64,000 bases of DNA from Maribacter sp. GTDB taxonomy: Bacteria; Bacteroidota; Bacteroidia; Flavobacteriales; Flavobacteriaceae. Made by a program: the position numbers and the translations under genes. Location of the stretch: contig JAHDDL010000004.1 in NCBI GenBank assembly GCA_020629415.1, positions 79,362 through 143,361 of the forward strand, written 5' to 3'. The notes under the pieces are model-generated. The model worked only from the letters and a program-made list of their open reading frames with translations. It made no database searches and was not told where the DNA came from. This document shows positions 26,528 to 35,061 of this stretch, in pieces; position 1 is the first letter of the stretch; the number at the start of each line of letters is the position of its first letter.

Positions 26528-27565
26528 TTACATCTGTTGGGCACGTGGCCTATTCGGTTTTTGTATGCCATATTGCTGTTTATAAATTTTAACGATGATT
26601 AAAAAGAGATTGATAATCAACGGACCAAAAATTAATCCTACAAAACCAAATAGGGGAATACCTATTAGAACACCAATTAAGGTTATTAAAGGGTGTGTGC
26701 TATCCAATTTTTTAAGAACAAAAAGTCTAATAAGATTATCGGTCATTGCTACTACGGTTACGCCATATATTAAAACGCCCCAGGCTTGAAAATCTTCGCC
26801 ACTGGCAAGACTTAGTACAAAAACCGGAAAAATACCAATGAAGGTACCAATGAAAGGTATCATTGAACCAATAGTGACTATTACAAACCAAAATAACGGA
26901 TTCTCTACACCAAAAATATAAAATCCAATTAATGCTATAATTCCTTGTGCTAAAGCAACTAAAGGTATGGCAATGGCATTAGAACGAACTACGTTGTCAA
27001 TTTCCTTGCCTAAGATTACTAGATTTTTATTGCTTAATGGAATATACTCCAATAAGGATTCTTTTAGCTTTTTTGGACTCTTCAACATATAATAAAGTAA
27101 AAACAATAAAATTCCCAAAGAAATAAATATGTTAAAAGTGCTACTGGCAAAACCTTGCATATTATCCGTTAACCAGCCAGATGCCTGTTGGGGGTCAATG
27201 GTCGATGAAATATCGTAACCTATATATTTTTCAATTTTTGATACTTGGTCCTTAAAGGCTTTGGTTACTTGTTCAGATTTATCGGCGAAATCTCCTAGCT
27301 GTGTACTTAACATAAAACCGGCACCTGAAATAGGTATAAAAATACCAATGAACGCTACTAGTATTAGTAACATAGAAGCCCATGATCTTTTAACCCCTTT
27401 GTTAATCAATTTTAGCATCCATTTTCTCAGTACCACATATAGCGTAAGTGCACCTAAAACTCCAGAGATATAGGGTAACATGTATTTTACGATCAATCCG
27501 CCTAAAAAAATAATTAGTGCAAGAATAATTAACTGTCTAAGAATTTTGTGATTGATTTTTTTCAT
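26528..27565 (-). CDS. AI-2E family transporter (PerM-like)
   Basis: 345 residues with about seven or eight transmembrane helices. The central region GFYIFGVENPLFWFVIVTIGSMIPFIGTF-like stretch and the C-terminal LIGVLIGIPLFGFVGLIFGPL are signatures of the AI-2E/PerM/TqsA family, inner-membrane permeases of varied or unknown substrate. Despite the family name, only some members export autoinducer-2. Ends exactly where the flippase gene ends, on the opposite strand. Confidence 0.88.
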   Translation of the reverse strand: MKKINHKILRQLIILALIIFLGGLIVKYMLPYISGVLGALTLYVVLRKWMLKLINKGVKRSWASMLLILVAFIGIFIPISGAGFMLSTQLGDFADKSEQVTKAFKDQVSKIEKYIGYDISSTIDPQQASGWLTDNMQGFASSTFNIFISLGILLFLLYYMLKSPKKLKESLLEYIPLSNKNLVILGKEIDNVVRSNAIAIPLVALAQGIIALIGFYIFGVENPLFWFVIVTIGSMIPFIGTFIGIFPVFVLSLASGEDFQAWGVLIYGVTVVAMTDNLIRLFVLKKLDSTHPLITLIGVLIGIPLFGFVGLIFGPLIINLFLIIVKIYKQQYGIQKPNRPRAQQM

Positions 27566-27686
27566 GGGTTTGTTAGGTAGCTTTTTAGTTAATTGAAAAT
27601 TAAGATGATATGCCCGTTGTTGTTAACTCACTTCGGTTTTTTAGTAGTCCAAAAATGAATTGTTTAGGTTTATGCTAAAACCTAAC

Positions 27687-27694
27687 TAACTTTG
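27687..27694 (+). promoter_or_regulatory. -7 promoter element of the pseudouridine synthase gene
   Basis: TAACTTTG fits TAnnTTTG, 10 bp before the ATG at 27705, which implies a very short leader. Confidence 0.5.
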
Positions 27695-27704
27695 CATAGT
27701 TATT

Positions 27705-28577
27705 ATGCAATTAAAAGAAATACATATAGTCCCTATAATTATAGCTCCTTTGAGATTGCAAGAATATGGGGTAGGTATATTTTATAGAATTAAAAGTAAA
27801 TCTGCCTTAAAGAAAGCGATTAAGAAAAAATTGCTCTTTGTCAATGGTAATGTTGCTACAACTGGGACCATGATTTTTGGTGGGGAAGAAATCATATATC
27901 AAATACCTGAAAATACAACGAATACTAGACTAGTTCTTAAGCTTAATGTAGTATTTGAGGATGAATATTTGGCCGTCATCAATAAACCTGCCGGAATTCT
28001 GGTAAGTGGTAACGGATTTAAAACGGTTGCCAATGCACTACCACAGAATCTAAAAAAAAGCTCTGTCGACGATGCTGTTGTGCCGCAACCTGTACATCGC
28101 TTAGATTATGCTACTACAGGTTTACTGTTGGTTGGGAAAACAAATAGCGCAATTACTAAATTGAACAAATTATTTGAGTATAAGAATGTTACAAAAGAAT
28201 ATTATGCAGTAACTGTAGGAAAAATGGAGAGTAGCGGAATTATAGATAATGACATAGATGATAAGCACGCAACTTCTTCTTTTGAGGTTGTTGAGACGAT
28301 TGTTTCAGAACGTTTTTCGTCTTTAAATTTAGTCAGGTTAAGCCCTTATACGGGAAGACGTCATCAATTACGTAAACATTTACTATCCATTGGAAATCCA
28401 ATATTAGGTGACCCCAAGTATTTTTTACAAGGGTTGCAACTAAAAGGTAAGGGGTTGTATTTACATGCACGGTCTCTTCGGTTTCAGCACCCGGTAACTA
28501 AGGAAGAAATGTTTATTGAATCTAATTTACCAAAGAGGTTTGTAAAATTATTTCCCACATGTAATTTGCCAATTTAA
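27705..28577 (+). CDS. RluA-family RNA pseudouridine synthase
   Basis: 290 residues. An N-terminal S4-like RNA-binding part (about 20-75, SALKKAIKKKLLFVNGNVATTGTMI) is followed by the catalytic domain. D134 in HRLDYATTGLLL is the catalytic aspartate that attacks uridine; most family members have HRLDxxTSG, so the Thr-for-Ser change is minor. The C-terminal motif GRRHQLRKHLLSIGNPILGDPKY is also characteristic. It modifies uridines in rRNA or tRNA; the exact site cannot be told. Followed by a strong terminator. Confidence 0.9.
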   Translation: MQLKEIHIVPIIIAPLRLQEYGVGIFYRIKSKSALKKAIKKKLLFVNGNVATTGTMIFGGEEIIYQIPENTTNTRLVLKLNVVFEDEYLAVINKPAGILVSGNGFKTVANALPQNLKKSSVDDAVVPQPVHRLDYATTGLLLVGKTNSAITKLNKLFEYKNVTKEYYAVTVGKMESSGIIDNDIDDKHATSSFEVVETIVSERFSSLNLVRLSPYTGRRHQLRKHLLSIGNPILGDPKYFLQGLQLKGKGLYLHARSLRFQHPVTKEEMFIESNLPKRFVKLFPTCNLPI

Positions 28578-28583
28578 TAAGAA

Positions 28584-28619
28584 AAAGCGCCGCAGTGAAC
28601 AAAATCACTACGGCGCTTT
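28584..28619. terminator. Terminator hairpin, usable from both strands
   Basis: AAAGCGCCG(C)AGTGA / TCACT(A)CGGCGCTTT stem with an ACAAAA-type loop between the pseudouridine synthase and the converging basic exported protein. Confidence 0.8.
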
Positions 28620-28645
28620 ACAACTAACCAACCTAAAAACTATTT

Positions 28646-29851
28646 TTAATATCTTCTACTGCTTCTAGTTGCTGAACTTGATCTAGAGCTTGAGCTTCTA
28701 GCAGGAGCTTTGTTTACAGATCTTGAACTAGAACTTCTACTTACCGTACTTCTAGAAGGACTACTGGTCGCTTTTCTGGTTACGGTACTACGTTGTGTTC
28801 TGGTATTTGTTGCAGTTCTAGTGTTTGCACTTCTGCTTACCGGTTTTTTGTACGTAGTCGTAGTTCTTTTTACAGTTGTACTTCTTGGTGTGCGGCTTAC
28901 TTCTCTTTTGGTAACTGTTCTATTTGGTGAAGTACGCACCGCAGTGTTATTACTTCTTTTTACCTTACCGTTGTTAGTACTTCTTGTAACTGTTCTATTT
29001 TGTGTTGTTCTACCACTATTTGTATTACTACGTCTAACAGTAGTTGATCTATTTACCGTTGAACTTCTATTAGTTCTTGATGTATTGTTAAATGCCAACG
29101 TTCTGTTTGTTCTTAGACCTTTATCTCTTTTGGCAACAGTTCTATTGTTTCTATAGTTATTGTTTCTAACCGCAACCCGCTTATCATTTCTATACACGGT
29201 AGCTCTATTATTTCTAACTTTATTGTATCTGTACTGTTTGCCAACATTTACATAGGCCCTTCTAAAATTGTTTCTGTAAGGTCTGTAGTAAGAATATCTT
29301 ACAGGAGTATAATATCTTCTGTACGGACTATTGTATACGAAACTAAATCCTACTGCCGGTCTTACGAACCATCTGTGAAATGGACGGTAAACATAACTTC
29401 TGTTGTAAATATTAATAAAACCTGTGTGGTAATCGTAAAATCCACGGTTATTATAATATACGTTCATGCCACCAACGCTACGTACTCTATTGTTCGCGTA
29501 GTTTATGTTTACTTCGCCAATGGCGCTTACACGACCATAGTAGTCATAAAAGATAGGTACATTTTCTACCTGGATTACGGCACCGTAGTCATCATATTGT
29601 GCAAACGGACTATAATCATAACCTGAATTAAATGTTATTCCATTTTTACTTCCCGTAACTTGGTTTTCAATATAAAAATCAAATTCACCATCTGGGTAAA
29701 CAGAAAATGTTATTCCGTTTTCTATAAAAATAAATGAATTGTCGTATCTATAAGTATTGCTGTTTGCAACCTTATCTTCATTAATACCTGTAGCGAAAAC
29801 ACCTGTGGTGCTAAAAATAACCGCTGAAATTAGTAGTACTAAGTTCTTCAT
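28646..29851 (-). CDS. Exported basic low-complexity protein, unknown function
   Basis: 401 residues. Signal peptide 1-20 (cut near GVFA). Residues 25-135 form an ordered domain with many Tyr, Asp and Asn (FIFIENGITFSVYPDGEFDFY, INYANNRVRSVGGMNVYYNNRGF). A Tyr/Arg/Pro-rich section (140-205) follows, then about 190 residues of Arg, Ser, Thr, Asn and Lys with recurring TNRT, NRTV and RSST units, probably disordered and strongly positive. It should be periplasmic or cell-surface. Related proteins occur in flavobacteria, but I know no function. An 18-bp palindrome lies 40 bp upstream. Confidence 0.75.
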   Translation of the reverse strand: MKNLVLLISAVIFSTTGVFATGINEDKVANSNTYRYDNSFIFIENGITFSVYPDGEFDFYIENQVTGSKNGITFNSGYDYSPFAQYDDYGAVIQVENVPIFYDYYGRVSAIGEVNINYANNRVRSVGGMNVYYNNRGFYDYHTGFINIYNRSYVYRPFHRWFVRPAVGFSFVYNSPYRRYYTPVRYSYYRPYRNNFRRAYVNVGKQYRYNKVRNNRATVYRNDKRVAVRNNNYRNNRTVAKRDKGLRTNRTLAFNNTSRTNRSSTVNRSTTVRRSNTNSGRTTQNRTVTRSTNNGKVKRSNNTAVRTSPNRTVTKREVSRTPRSTTVKRTTTTYKKPVSRSANTRTATNTRTQRSTVTRKATSSPSRSTVSRSSSSRSVNKAPARSSSSRSSSATRSSRRY

Positions 29852-29890
29852 AATATAAGGTTTAAATCTGCCCCTTAGGCAGTTGTTCTA

Positions 29891-29908
29891 AATGTAAATA
29901 TTTACATT
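29891..29908. promoter_or_regulatory. Perfect 18-bp palindrome, candidate operator
   Basis: AATGTAAATATTTACATT is its own reverse complement. It lies 40 bp upstream of the start at 29851, next to a CTGCC-CCTTA-GGCAG hairpin at 29870-29884. Position and symmetry suggest a dimeric regulator site; no known consensus is claimed. Confidence 0.45.
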
Positions 29909-30011
29909 CCCCTAGTATATAACAAACAGCGTGCCAAAAAAATGCAATTCTTTTTAACTAGTTTAAAATCAATATTTTATGTTTTGTTTGGTTGTGTTTT
30001 TTTAAAGAGTT

Positions 30012-32792
30012 TTAATCTAATTTGTCTTTTAGGTAGCTCGCCGTATACGATTTTTTACTTTTTACGACTTCTTCTGGAGTGCCTTCTGCCAATAACTGTC
30101 CTCCATTTTCTCCACCACCGGGTCCAAGGTCAATAATATAATCTGCACATTTAATTAAATCTATATTGTGTTCAATAACAACAATAGAATGTCCTTTCTT
30201 GATAAGTGCGTTGAAGGACTTCAGTAACTTCTGTATATCGTGAAAGTGTAATCCGGTTGTGGGTTCGTCAAATATAAAAAGTGCTTTATCCTTAGTACTA
30301 CCCTTAATTAAGAAAGAAGCCAATTTAATACGTTGTGCCTCTCCGCCGGATAGGGTAGAAGAAGATTGACCTAAAGTTACATATCCCAAGCCTACATCTT
30401 GCAAAGGTTTTAATTTGTTGACAATTCTAGTCTGTTCTCCAGTTTCAAAAAACTGAATGGCATTATCAATGGTCATATTAAGAACATCGTCTATATTGGC
30501 ATTGTTAAAAGTAACTTCTAGTACTTCTTTCTTAAATCTTTTACCGCCACAAGTTTCGCATTCTAAGTGAACATCTGCCATAAACTGCATTTCTACAGTA
30601 ATTTCGCCTTCTCCTTTACACTTCTCACAACGACCGCCATCAACATTGAATGAAAAATGTTTTGCTTGGTAGTTTCTTATTTTACTGAGTTTTTGATTGG
30701 CATATAAATGTCTGATATCGTCATATGCCTTTATATAGGTAACCGGGTTTGATCGTGATGATCTACCTATAGGGTTTTGATCTACAAACTCTACATGCTT
30801 AATATGTTTAAATTTACCTTCTACGGATGTGTGCTGACCAGCCTTTTCGCCATACCCTCCTGTTTCTTTTAATATTATAGGATATAGCAGTTTTTTTACC
30901 AAGGTACTTTTACCACTACCGGATACTCCTGTAACTACAGTTAACATATCTAATGGAAAAGTGACATTGATATTTTTAAGGTTATGCTCTCGCACACCTT
31001 TAATAGTTATATGATTTTTAGATGTTCTACGTTCTTTGGGAATTTTAATTTCCATCTTACCATTTAGATATTGCGCGGTAAGTGATTTTGATTTTAATAT
31101 TTCTTTTAGCGTACCTTGTGCTACCACCTCACCACCATGTGTACCCGCTTCAGGACCTATATCGATCACCATATCTGCCGCTTTCATAATATCTTCATCA
31201 TGTTCAACAACAATTACCGTGTTGCCCAAGTTTCGTAATGATATTAATACATCAATAAGATTTTCGGTATCCTTGGGGTGTAGGCCAATACTAGGTTCAT
31301 CCAATATATACATTGATCCCACCAAACTACTACCTAAAGATGTTGCAAGATTTATTCGTTGACTTTCCCCACCGGATAATGTGTTCGATTTTCTATTTGT
31401 CGTCAAGTAGTTTAAGCCCACCTTATCCAAAAATCCTAGTCGTGTGTTTATCTCTATTAATAATCTTGATGCTATAGTGGCATCGCTTTCATTCAATTCT
31501 AGTTCTTTAAAAAAGATTATTAGTTTCTCTATGGATAGCCCTACCAACGAAGAAATAGATGCTCCGCCAACTTTTACATAATCGGTTTCTTGACGTAAAC
31601 GTTTGCCGTTACAAATATTACATTTGGTCTTGCCTCTATATCTGGAAAGCATTACCCGGTTTTGAATTTTGTAACTTTTTTCTTCTAACATTCCAAAGAA
31701 CTTATGAAGCCCAATAAAATGCGCATTACCATCCCAAACCAATTGTTTTTGTTCTTCCGTAAGTTCAAACCAAGGTTTATGTATAGGAAAGTCAAATTTG
31801 TAAGCTGAGTTGACCAATTGGTCCCGGTAAAAACTCATGCTTTCACCTTTCCATGGAAAAATAGCATTTTCGTAAACAGATAGCGCCGTATTTGGAACAA
31901 CTAAATCTTCATCAATACCAATGACATCTCCGTAACCCTCACATTTTGAACATGCCCCGTACGGATTGTTAAAACTGAACAAATGAACGTTAGGTTCTAA
32001 AAAGGTCATACCGTCCAGTTCAAATTTATTACTGAACGCTGTTTGTTTTCCGTTATCTAACTCCTCGATCAAACATTCTCCCTTACCTTCAAAGTAAGCG
32101 GTATCTATAGCATTTGCCAAACGATTATAAAAATCTTCATCATCTTTGGTAATTATTCTATCAATGACCAAATCAAATTTTTTACCGATATCTTCAGGAG
32201 CTTGATCTATACGAAGAACTTTATCATTGTATTTAATACGTGCATAACCTTGTTTAGAAAATAATTCCAAAGATTTTAATGCATCTCTATCCTCTCTTAT
32301 TTCAATAGGGGCCAAAAGCAAAAGTTTTGTTCCCTGTTGGTACGTTTTAACATGGTCAACAACATCGGTAACGGTATGTTTTTTTACTTCTTTGCCAGAA
32401 ATAGGAGAGAAGGTCTTGCCAATACGTGCATATAAAAGCTTTATATAATCATAAATCTCTGTTGTTGTACCAACTGTTGATCTTGGGTTGGTAGAGTTTA
32501 CCTTTTGCTCAATGGCAATTGCCGGTGCTATACCTTTTATATAGTCTACTTTAGGTTTGTCAAGTTTACCTAAAAATTGTCTGGCATAGGAAGATAGACT
32601 TTCTACGTAACGCCTTTGGCCTTCTGCATATAGGGTGTCAAAAGCTAAACTTGATTTACCTGAACCTGATAGTCCTGTAATGACAACAAGTTTATTTCTA
32701 GGTATTACAACATCTATATCTTTAAGGTTGTGCAGTTTTGCTCCCTTTATAATAATGTTTTCCTTCGGATTTACTTCAGCGAGTGTAGGCAT
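30012..32792 (-). CDS. uvrA: Excinuclease ABC subunit A
   Basis: 926 residues, normal for UvrA, the damage-recognition ATPase of nucleotide excision repair. Walker A motifs GLSGSGKSS (first) and GVSGSGKST (second), ABC signatures [12 protein letters not shown] and [12 protein letters not shown], and zinc-finger cysteines C-x-x-C in [24 protein letters not shown] and CETCGGKR are all present. The stretch [13 protein letters not shown] near the first site is highly conserved. No uvrB or uvrC in the window. Preceded by a promoter-like element at 32810-32817. Confidence 0.97.
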   Translation of the reverse strand: MPTLAEVNPKENIIIKGAKLHNLKDIDVVIPRNKLVVITGLSGSGKSSLAFDTLYAEGQRRYVESLSSYARQFLGKLDKPKVDYIKGIAPAIAIEQKVNSTNPRSTVGTTTEIYDYIKLLYARIGKTFSPISGKEVKKHTVTDVVDHVKTYQQGTKLLLLAPIEIREDRDALKSLELFSKQGYARIKYNDKVLRIDQAPEDIGKKFDLVIDRIITKDDEDFYNRLANAIDTAYFEGKGECLIEELDNGKQTAFSNKFELDGMTFLEPNVHLFSFNNPYGACSKCEGYGDVIGIDEDLVVPNTALSVYENAIFPWKGESMSFYRDQLVNSAYKFDFPIHKPWFELTEEQKQLVWDGNAHFIGLHKFFGMLEEKSYKIQNRVMLSRYRGKTKCNICNGKRLRQETDYVKVGGASISSLVGLSIEKLIIFFKELELNESDATIASRLLIEINTRLGFLDKVGLNYLTTNRKSNTLSGGESQRINLATSLGSSLVGSMYILDEPSIGLHPKDTENLIDVLISLRNLGNTVIVVEHDEDIMKAADMVIDIGPEAGTHGGEVVAQGTLKEILKSKSLTAQYLNGKMEIKIPKERRTSKNHITIKGVREHNLKNINVTFPLDMLTVVTGVSGSGKSTLVKKLLYPIILKETGGYGEKAGQHTSVEGKFKHIKHVEFVDQNPIGRSSRSNPVTYIKAYDDIRHLYANQKLSKIRNYQAKHFSFNVDGGRCEKCKGEGEITVEMQFMADVHLECETCGGKRFKKEVLEVTFNNANIDDVLNMTIDNAIQFFETGEQTRIVNKLKPLQDVGLGYVTLGQSSSTLSGGEAQRIKLASFLIKGSTKDKALFIFDEPTTGLHFHDIQKLLKSFNALIKKGHSIVVIEHNIDLIKCADYIIDLGPGGGENGGQLLAEGTPEEVVKSKKSYTASYLKDKLD

Positions 32793-32809
32793 ACTAATAT
32801 CTAAGTTTA

Positions 32810-32817
32810 CAAAGATA
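32810..32817 (-). promoter_or_regulatory. -7 promoter element of uvrA
   Basis: CAAAGATA on the plus strand reads TATCTTTG on the minus strand, matching TAnnTTTG, 18 bp before the uvrA ATG. Confidence 0.5.
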
Positions 32818-32908
32818 CGCTTTGCCTTTTTTCTGAACTAAAAAATGCAGTTTATCTAATAATTGCATAAGAAATTTTCACATTTTTATAAGAGTATTTA
32901 TTTTTTTA

Positions 32909-32916
32909 TATCTTTG
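32909..32916 (+). promoter_or_regulatory. -7 promoter element before the first ECF sigma factor
   Basis: TATCTTTG fits TAnnTTTG. It would give a leader of over 100 nt if translation begins at 33036. Confidence 0.45.
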
Positions 32917-33035
32917 AGCTCTCACAAAAACACAATTTGCCTATAACGCAACATTACTTTTAAAGTTAGAATTTAACCATTAGACCCTTATTCATTATGA
33001 ATTTGGGGCTGCTTTTTAACCCTACAAGTAACGTT

Positions 33036-33617
33036 ATGGTAGTACAAGTTGAAGATTCCCAATTAGTAAAACAATATATTCAAGGAGACGAAAAAGCTAT
33101 AGAAGCGCTTATTAATCGTCATAATTCTCGTCTTACAGGTTTCATTTATTCCAAAGTAGGAGACCGTGAACTTACCGAAGACATTTTTCAAGATACATTC
33201 ATGAAAGTTATACGTACCCTTAAAAGAGGTGCTTATAATGAAGAAGGTAAATTTTTACCTTGGGTAATGCGTATAGCGCATAACCTTATTATTGATCATT
33301 TTAGAAAACATAATAGAATGCCAATGTATAATAGTAAAGAAAGTTATAACATATTTTCTTTATTAGGTGATGACAAGTTGAACGCAGAAAAGCAATTGAT
33401 AAAAGAACAGATAGATTCTGATCTGCTTCGTATGATCAAAGAATTACCTGAGGATCAGCAAGAGGTTTTAGAAATGCGTATATATAAGGACATGAGTTTC
33501 AAAGAAATTTCTGATAATACGGGTGTGAGTATTAATACTGCATTGGGTAGAATGCGCTACGCTTTAATTAACCTTAGAAAGTTGGTAGAGGCCAATAATA
33601 TAGTTTTAACGAATTAA
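33036..33617 (+). CDS. ECF-type sigma-70 factor, copy A
   Basis: 193 residues from the ATG at 33036. An ATG at 32997 would add 13 residues absent from the tandem paralogue, which begins in register at MKLQIEDSELVKDY against MVVQVEDSQLVKQY here. Region 2 (about 10-95) contains EDIFQDTFMKVIRTLKRG and FLPWVMRIAHNLIIDHFR; region 4 (about 125-185) contains ELPEDQQEVLEMRIYKDMSFKEIS and the DNA-binding TGVSINTALGRMRYAL. It directs RNA polymerase to alternative promoters. No anti-sigma factor gene is adjacent; instead a 47-residue open frame follows 74 bp later. Regulation is unknown. Confidence 0.9.
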   Translation: MVVQVEDSQLVKQYIQGDEKAIEALINRHNSRLTGFIYSKVGDRELTEDIFQDTFMKVIRTLKRGAYNEEGKFLPWVMRIAHNLIIDHFRKHNRMPMYNSKESYNIFSLLGDDKLNAEKQLIKEQIDSDLLRMIKELPEDQQEVLEMRIYKDMSFKEISDNTGVSINTALGRMRYALINLRKLVEANNIVLTN

Positions 33618-33691
33618 TAGGTCTTAGGTCGAGAGGATCTACTATCTTCATCCATGTGTCGTTCTTTAGATGAACCTAAACAACATGTAGC

Positions 33692-33835
33692 ATGGAAAAA
33701 ATATACACAAAAGACCAGAATAAGACGAAATTAGTAAAAGCAAAGCCAGAAACAATTCAGTTTTTACTTTCTTATTCTAAGTCTTTAAATATTACAGAGG
33801 TAGATGGATTGCAGTTTGAGAGTAACTTAAACTAG
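33692..33835 (+). CDS. 47-residue protein paired with sigma factor copy A
   Basis: Starts MEKIYTKDQNKTKLVK and ends at TAG 33835. It aligns without gaps to the 47-residue frame after the second sigma factor: both share MEKIY, the core TIxFLLSYS, and a final F-E-x-x-L-N. Two paralogues of identical length behind two paralogous sigma genes argue strongly that it is a real gene. No membrane segment; charged N-terminus, hydrophobic middle, acidic C-terminus. It might bind or tune the sigma factor; no homologue is known to me. Confidence 0.72.
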   Translation: MEKIYTKDQNKTKLVKAKPETIQFLLSYSKSLNITEVDGLQFESNLN

Positions 33836-33859
33836 AATAATCTTACATTTATATATAGA

Positions 33860-33887
33860 CCCTTAGGCATTGCCTGAGGGTTTTTTT
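33860..33887 (+). terminator. Rho-independent terminator after cassette A
   Basis: CCCTTAGGCA / TGCCTGAGGG hairpin with one G-T pair and a seven-T tail, 25 bp after the 47-residue gene, closing the first sigma cassette. Confidence 0.88.
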
Positions 33888-34235
33888 ATGCTTAAAATTT
33901 GTTTAGTGTTGTAATTTATTGCTTTTAAGCCTCATTTTAATTGTAGGAGAATAAGGTTTTTAAGGGGTCCTTACATATAGGTATACTATTGTAGTGCTAA
34001 TAATCAAGGGCTTTTTGGCTATTTTATTCTTTCCTACATTTCCTGGCCGAACTATCTGAAAATCTATTTATTGTGTAGAAATATACTTTTTCGATGTTTC
34101 ACATCAAAAAAACGCGGTTTGACAACATACTTTTTCCTACAGCCCCCCTTTTCTCTAGTTTTATATCAGAAATAAAAAATAAACCAATTAACTAAAAGAT
34201 TTCCCATTCTTAACCAATTAAAGAAAGTAACTCGT
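33888..34235. promoter_or_regulatory. 348-bp upstream region of sigma copy B
   Basis: No gene. It holds the symmetric GATGT-TTC-ACATC at 34093-34105, ATACTTTTTC twice (34083 and 34127), a TTGACA at 34120 area, and two direct repeats AACCAATTAA at 34182-34191 and 34212-34221, exactly 30 bp apart and 14 bp upstream of the start. These look regulatory. No clear TAnnTTTG element was found, so the promoter may be read by another sigma factor. Confidence 0.4.
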
Positions 34236-34817
34236 ATGAAACTACAAATTGAAGACTCAGAATTAGTTAAAGATTACATCAACGGTAACGAAAGTGCTCT
34301 TGAGGTTTTAATTAACAGACACAATCAACGTATTACTAGTTTTATCTATTCTAAGGTTTTAGATAGGGATATCACAGAAGACATTTTTCAAGATACTTTT
34401 ATTAAGGTGATCAAAACCTTAAAAAGAGGTAAGTATAGTGAAGAGGGTAAATTTTTACCATGGGTAATGAGAATTTCTCATAACTTAATCATCGATCACT
34501 TTAGAAGAAACAAAAGAATGCCAATGTTTGAAGGTAGTGATGACTTTAATATTTTCTCCGTAATTGGTGATGATAAGTTAAATGCCGAAAAACAATTAAT
34601 AAAAAATCAAATTGATACTGATTTAAGACAATTGGTTGAAGAATTACCAGACGATCAAAAAGAAGTTCTTTTAATGCGTATCTACAAAGATATGAGTTTC
34701 AAGGAAATCTCTGAAAATACGGGAGTTAGCATCAATACTGCTTTAGGAAGAATGCGTTATGCTTTAATCAACCTTAGAAAAATCATTGAAAAAAACAATA
34801 TAGTTCTTACGAATTAA
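34236..34817 (+). CDS. ECF-type sigma-70 factor, copy B
   Basis: 193 residues, a close paralogue of the preceding sigma factor, with long identical stretches: EDIFQDTFIKVIKTLKRG, EEGKFLPWVMRISHNLIIDHF, IYKDMSFKEIS and SINTALGRMRYALINLRK. Region 2 and region 4 are complete, so both copies should be functional. Differences are concentrated at residues 1-50 and 95-130, which may set promoter or partner choice. Followed 72 bp later by the second 47-residue gene. The two cassettes clearly arose by tandem duplication. Confidence 0.92.
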   Translation: MKLQIEDSELVKDYINGNESALEVLINRHNQRITSFIYSKVLDRDITEDIFQDTFIKVIKTLKRGKYSEEGKFLPWVMRISHNLIIDHFRRNKRMPMFEGSDDFNIFSVIGDDKLNAEKQLIKNQIDTDLRQLVEELPDDQKEVLLMRIYKDMSFKEISENTGVSINTALGRMRYALINLRKIIEKNNIVLTN

Positions 34818-34889
34818 TTTGGAGTAGAAAATAGAATAAACAATATTTCCAAATTTGCTGCGTTATTTTATTGTAACAACGTAGGAAGT

Positions 34890-35033
34890 ATGGAAAAAAT
34901 TTACTCAGATTATCAAGAACAGACCGGATTTAACAAAGTTTGTCCGAAAACAATCAACTTCTTATTGAGCTATTCTCAAGCCCTTTATGAATTTGAACAC
35001 GAAGATTTAGAATTCGAAACTTTTTTGAATTAA
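34890..35033 (+). CDS. 47-residue protein paired with sigma factor copy B
   Basis: Starts MEKIYSDYQEQTGFNK and ends at TAA 35033; the same length as its paralogue at 33692, with identical MEKIY, TI, FLLSYS and terminal LN. Substitutions between the two are mostly conservative. The distance from the sigma stop (72 bp) equals that in cassette A. A terminator follows directly. Function unknown; candidate modulator of the sigma factor. Confidence 0.74.
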   Translation: MEKIYSDYQEQTGFNKVCPKTINFLLSYSQALYEFEHEDLEFETFLN

Positions 35034-35038
35034 TAAAC

Positions 35039-35061
35039 AAAACCCGCTTTTAGCGGGTTTT
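35039..35061. terminator. Bidirectional terminator overlapping the end of nth
   Basis: AAAACCCGC-TTTTA-GCGGGTTTT hairpin with T tail. The minus-strand nth gene stops inside the loop, so its last residues (KKKKTR) are encoded by the hairpin arm and tail. Confidence 0.88.

Noticed and set aside
28710..29156. A 148-codon hydrophobic plus-strand frame opposite the basic exported protein
   Set aside because: It is the complement of Ser/Thr/Arg-rich codons, giving Val/Leu runs; no promoter or family.
32997..33035. N-terminal extension of sigma copy A (ATG at 32997)
   Set aside because: The paralogue starts in register with ATG 33036.
33692..35033. Sigma plus small protein as a toxin-antitoxin system
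   Set aside because: Sigma factors with intact regions 2 and 4 and no toxin fold; there is no sign of toxicity.
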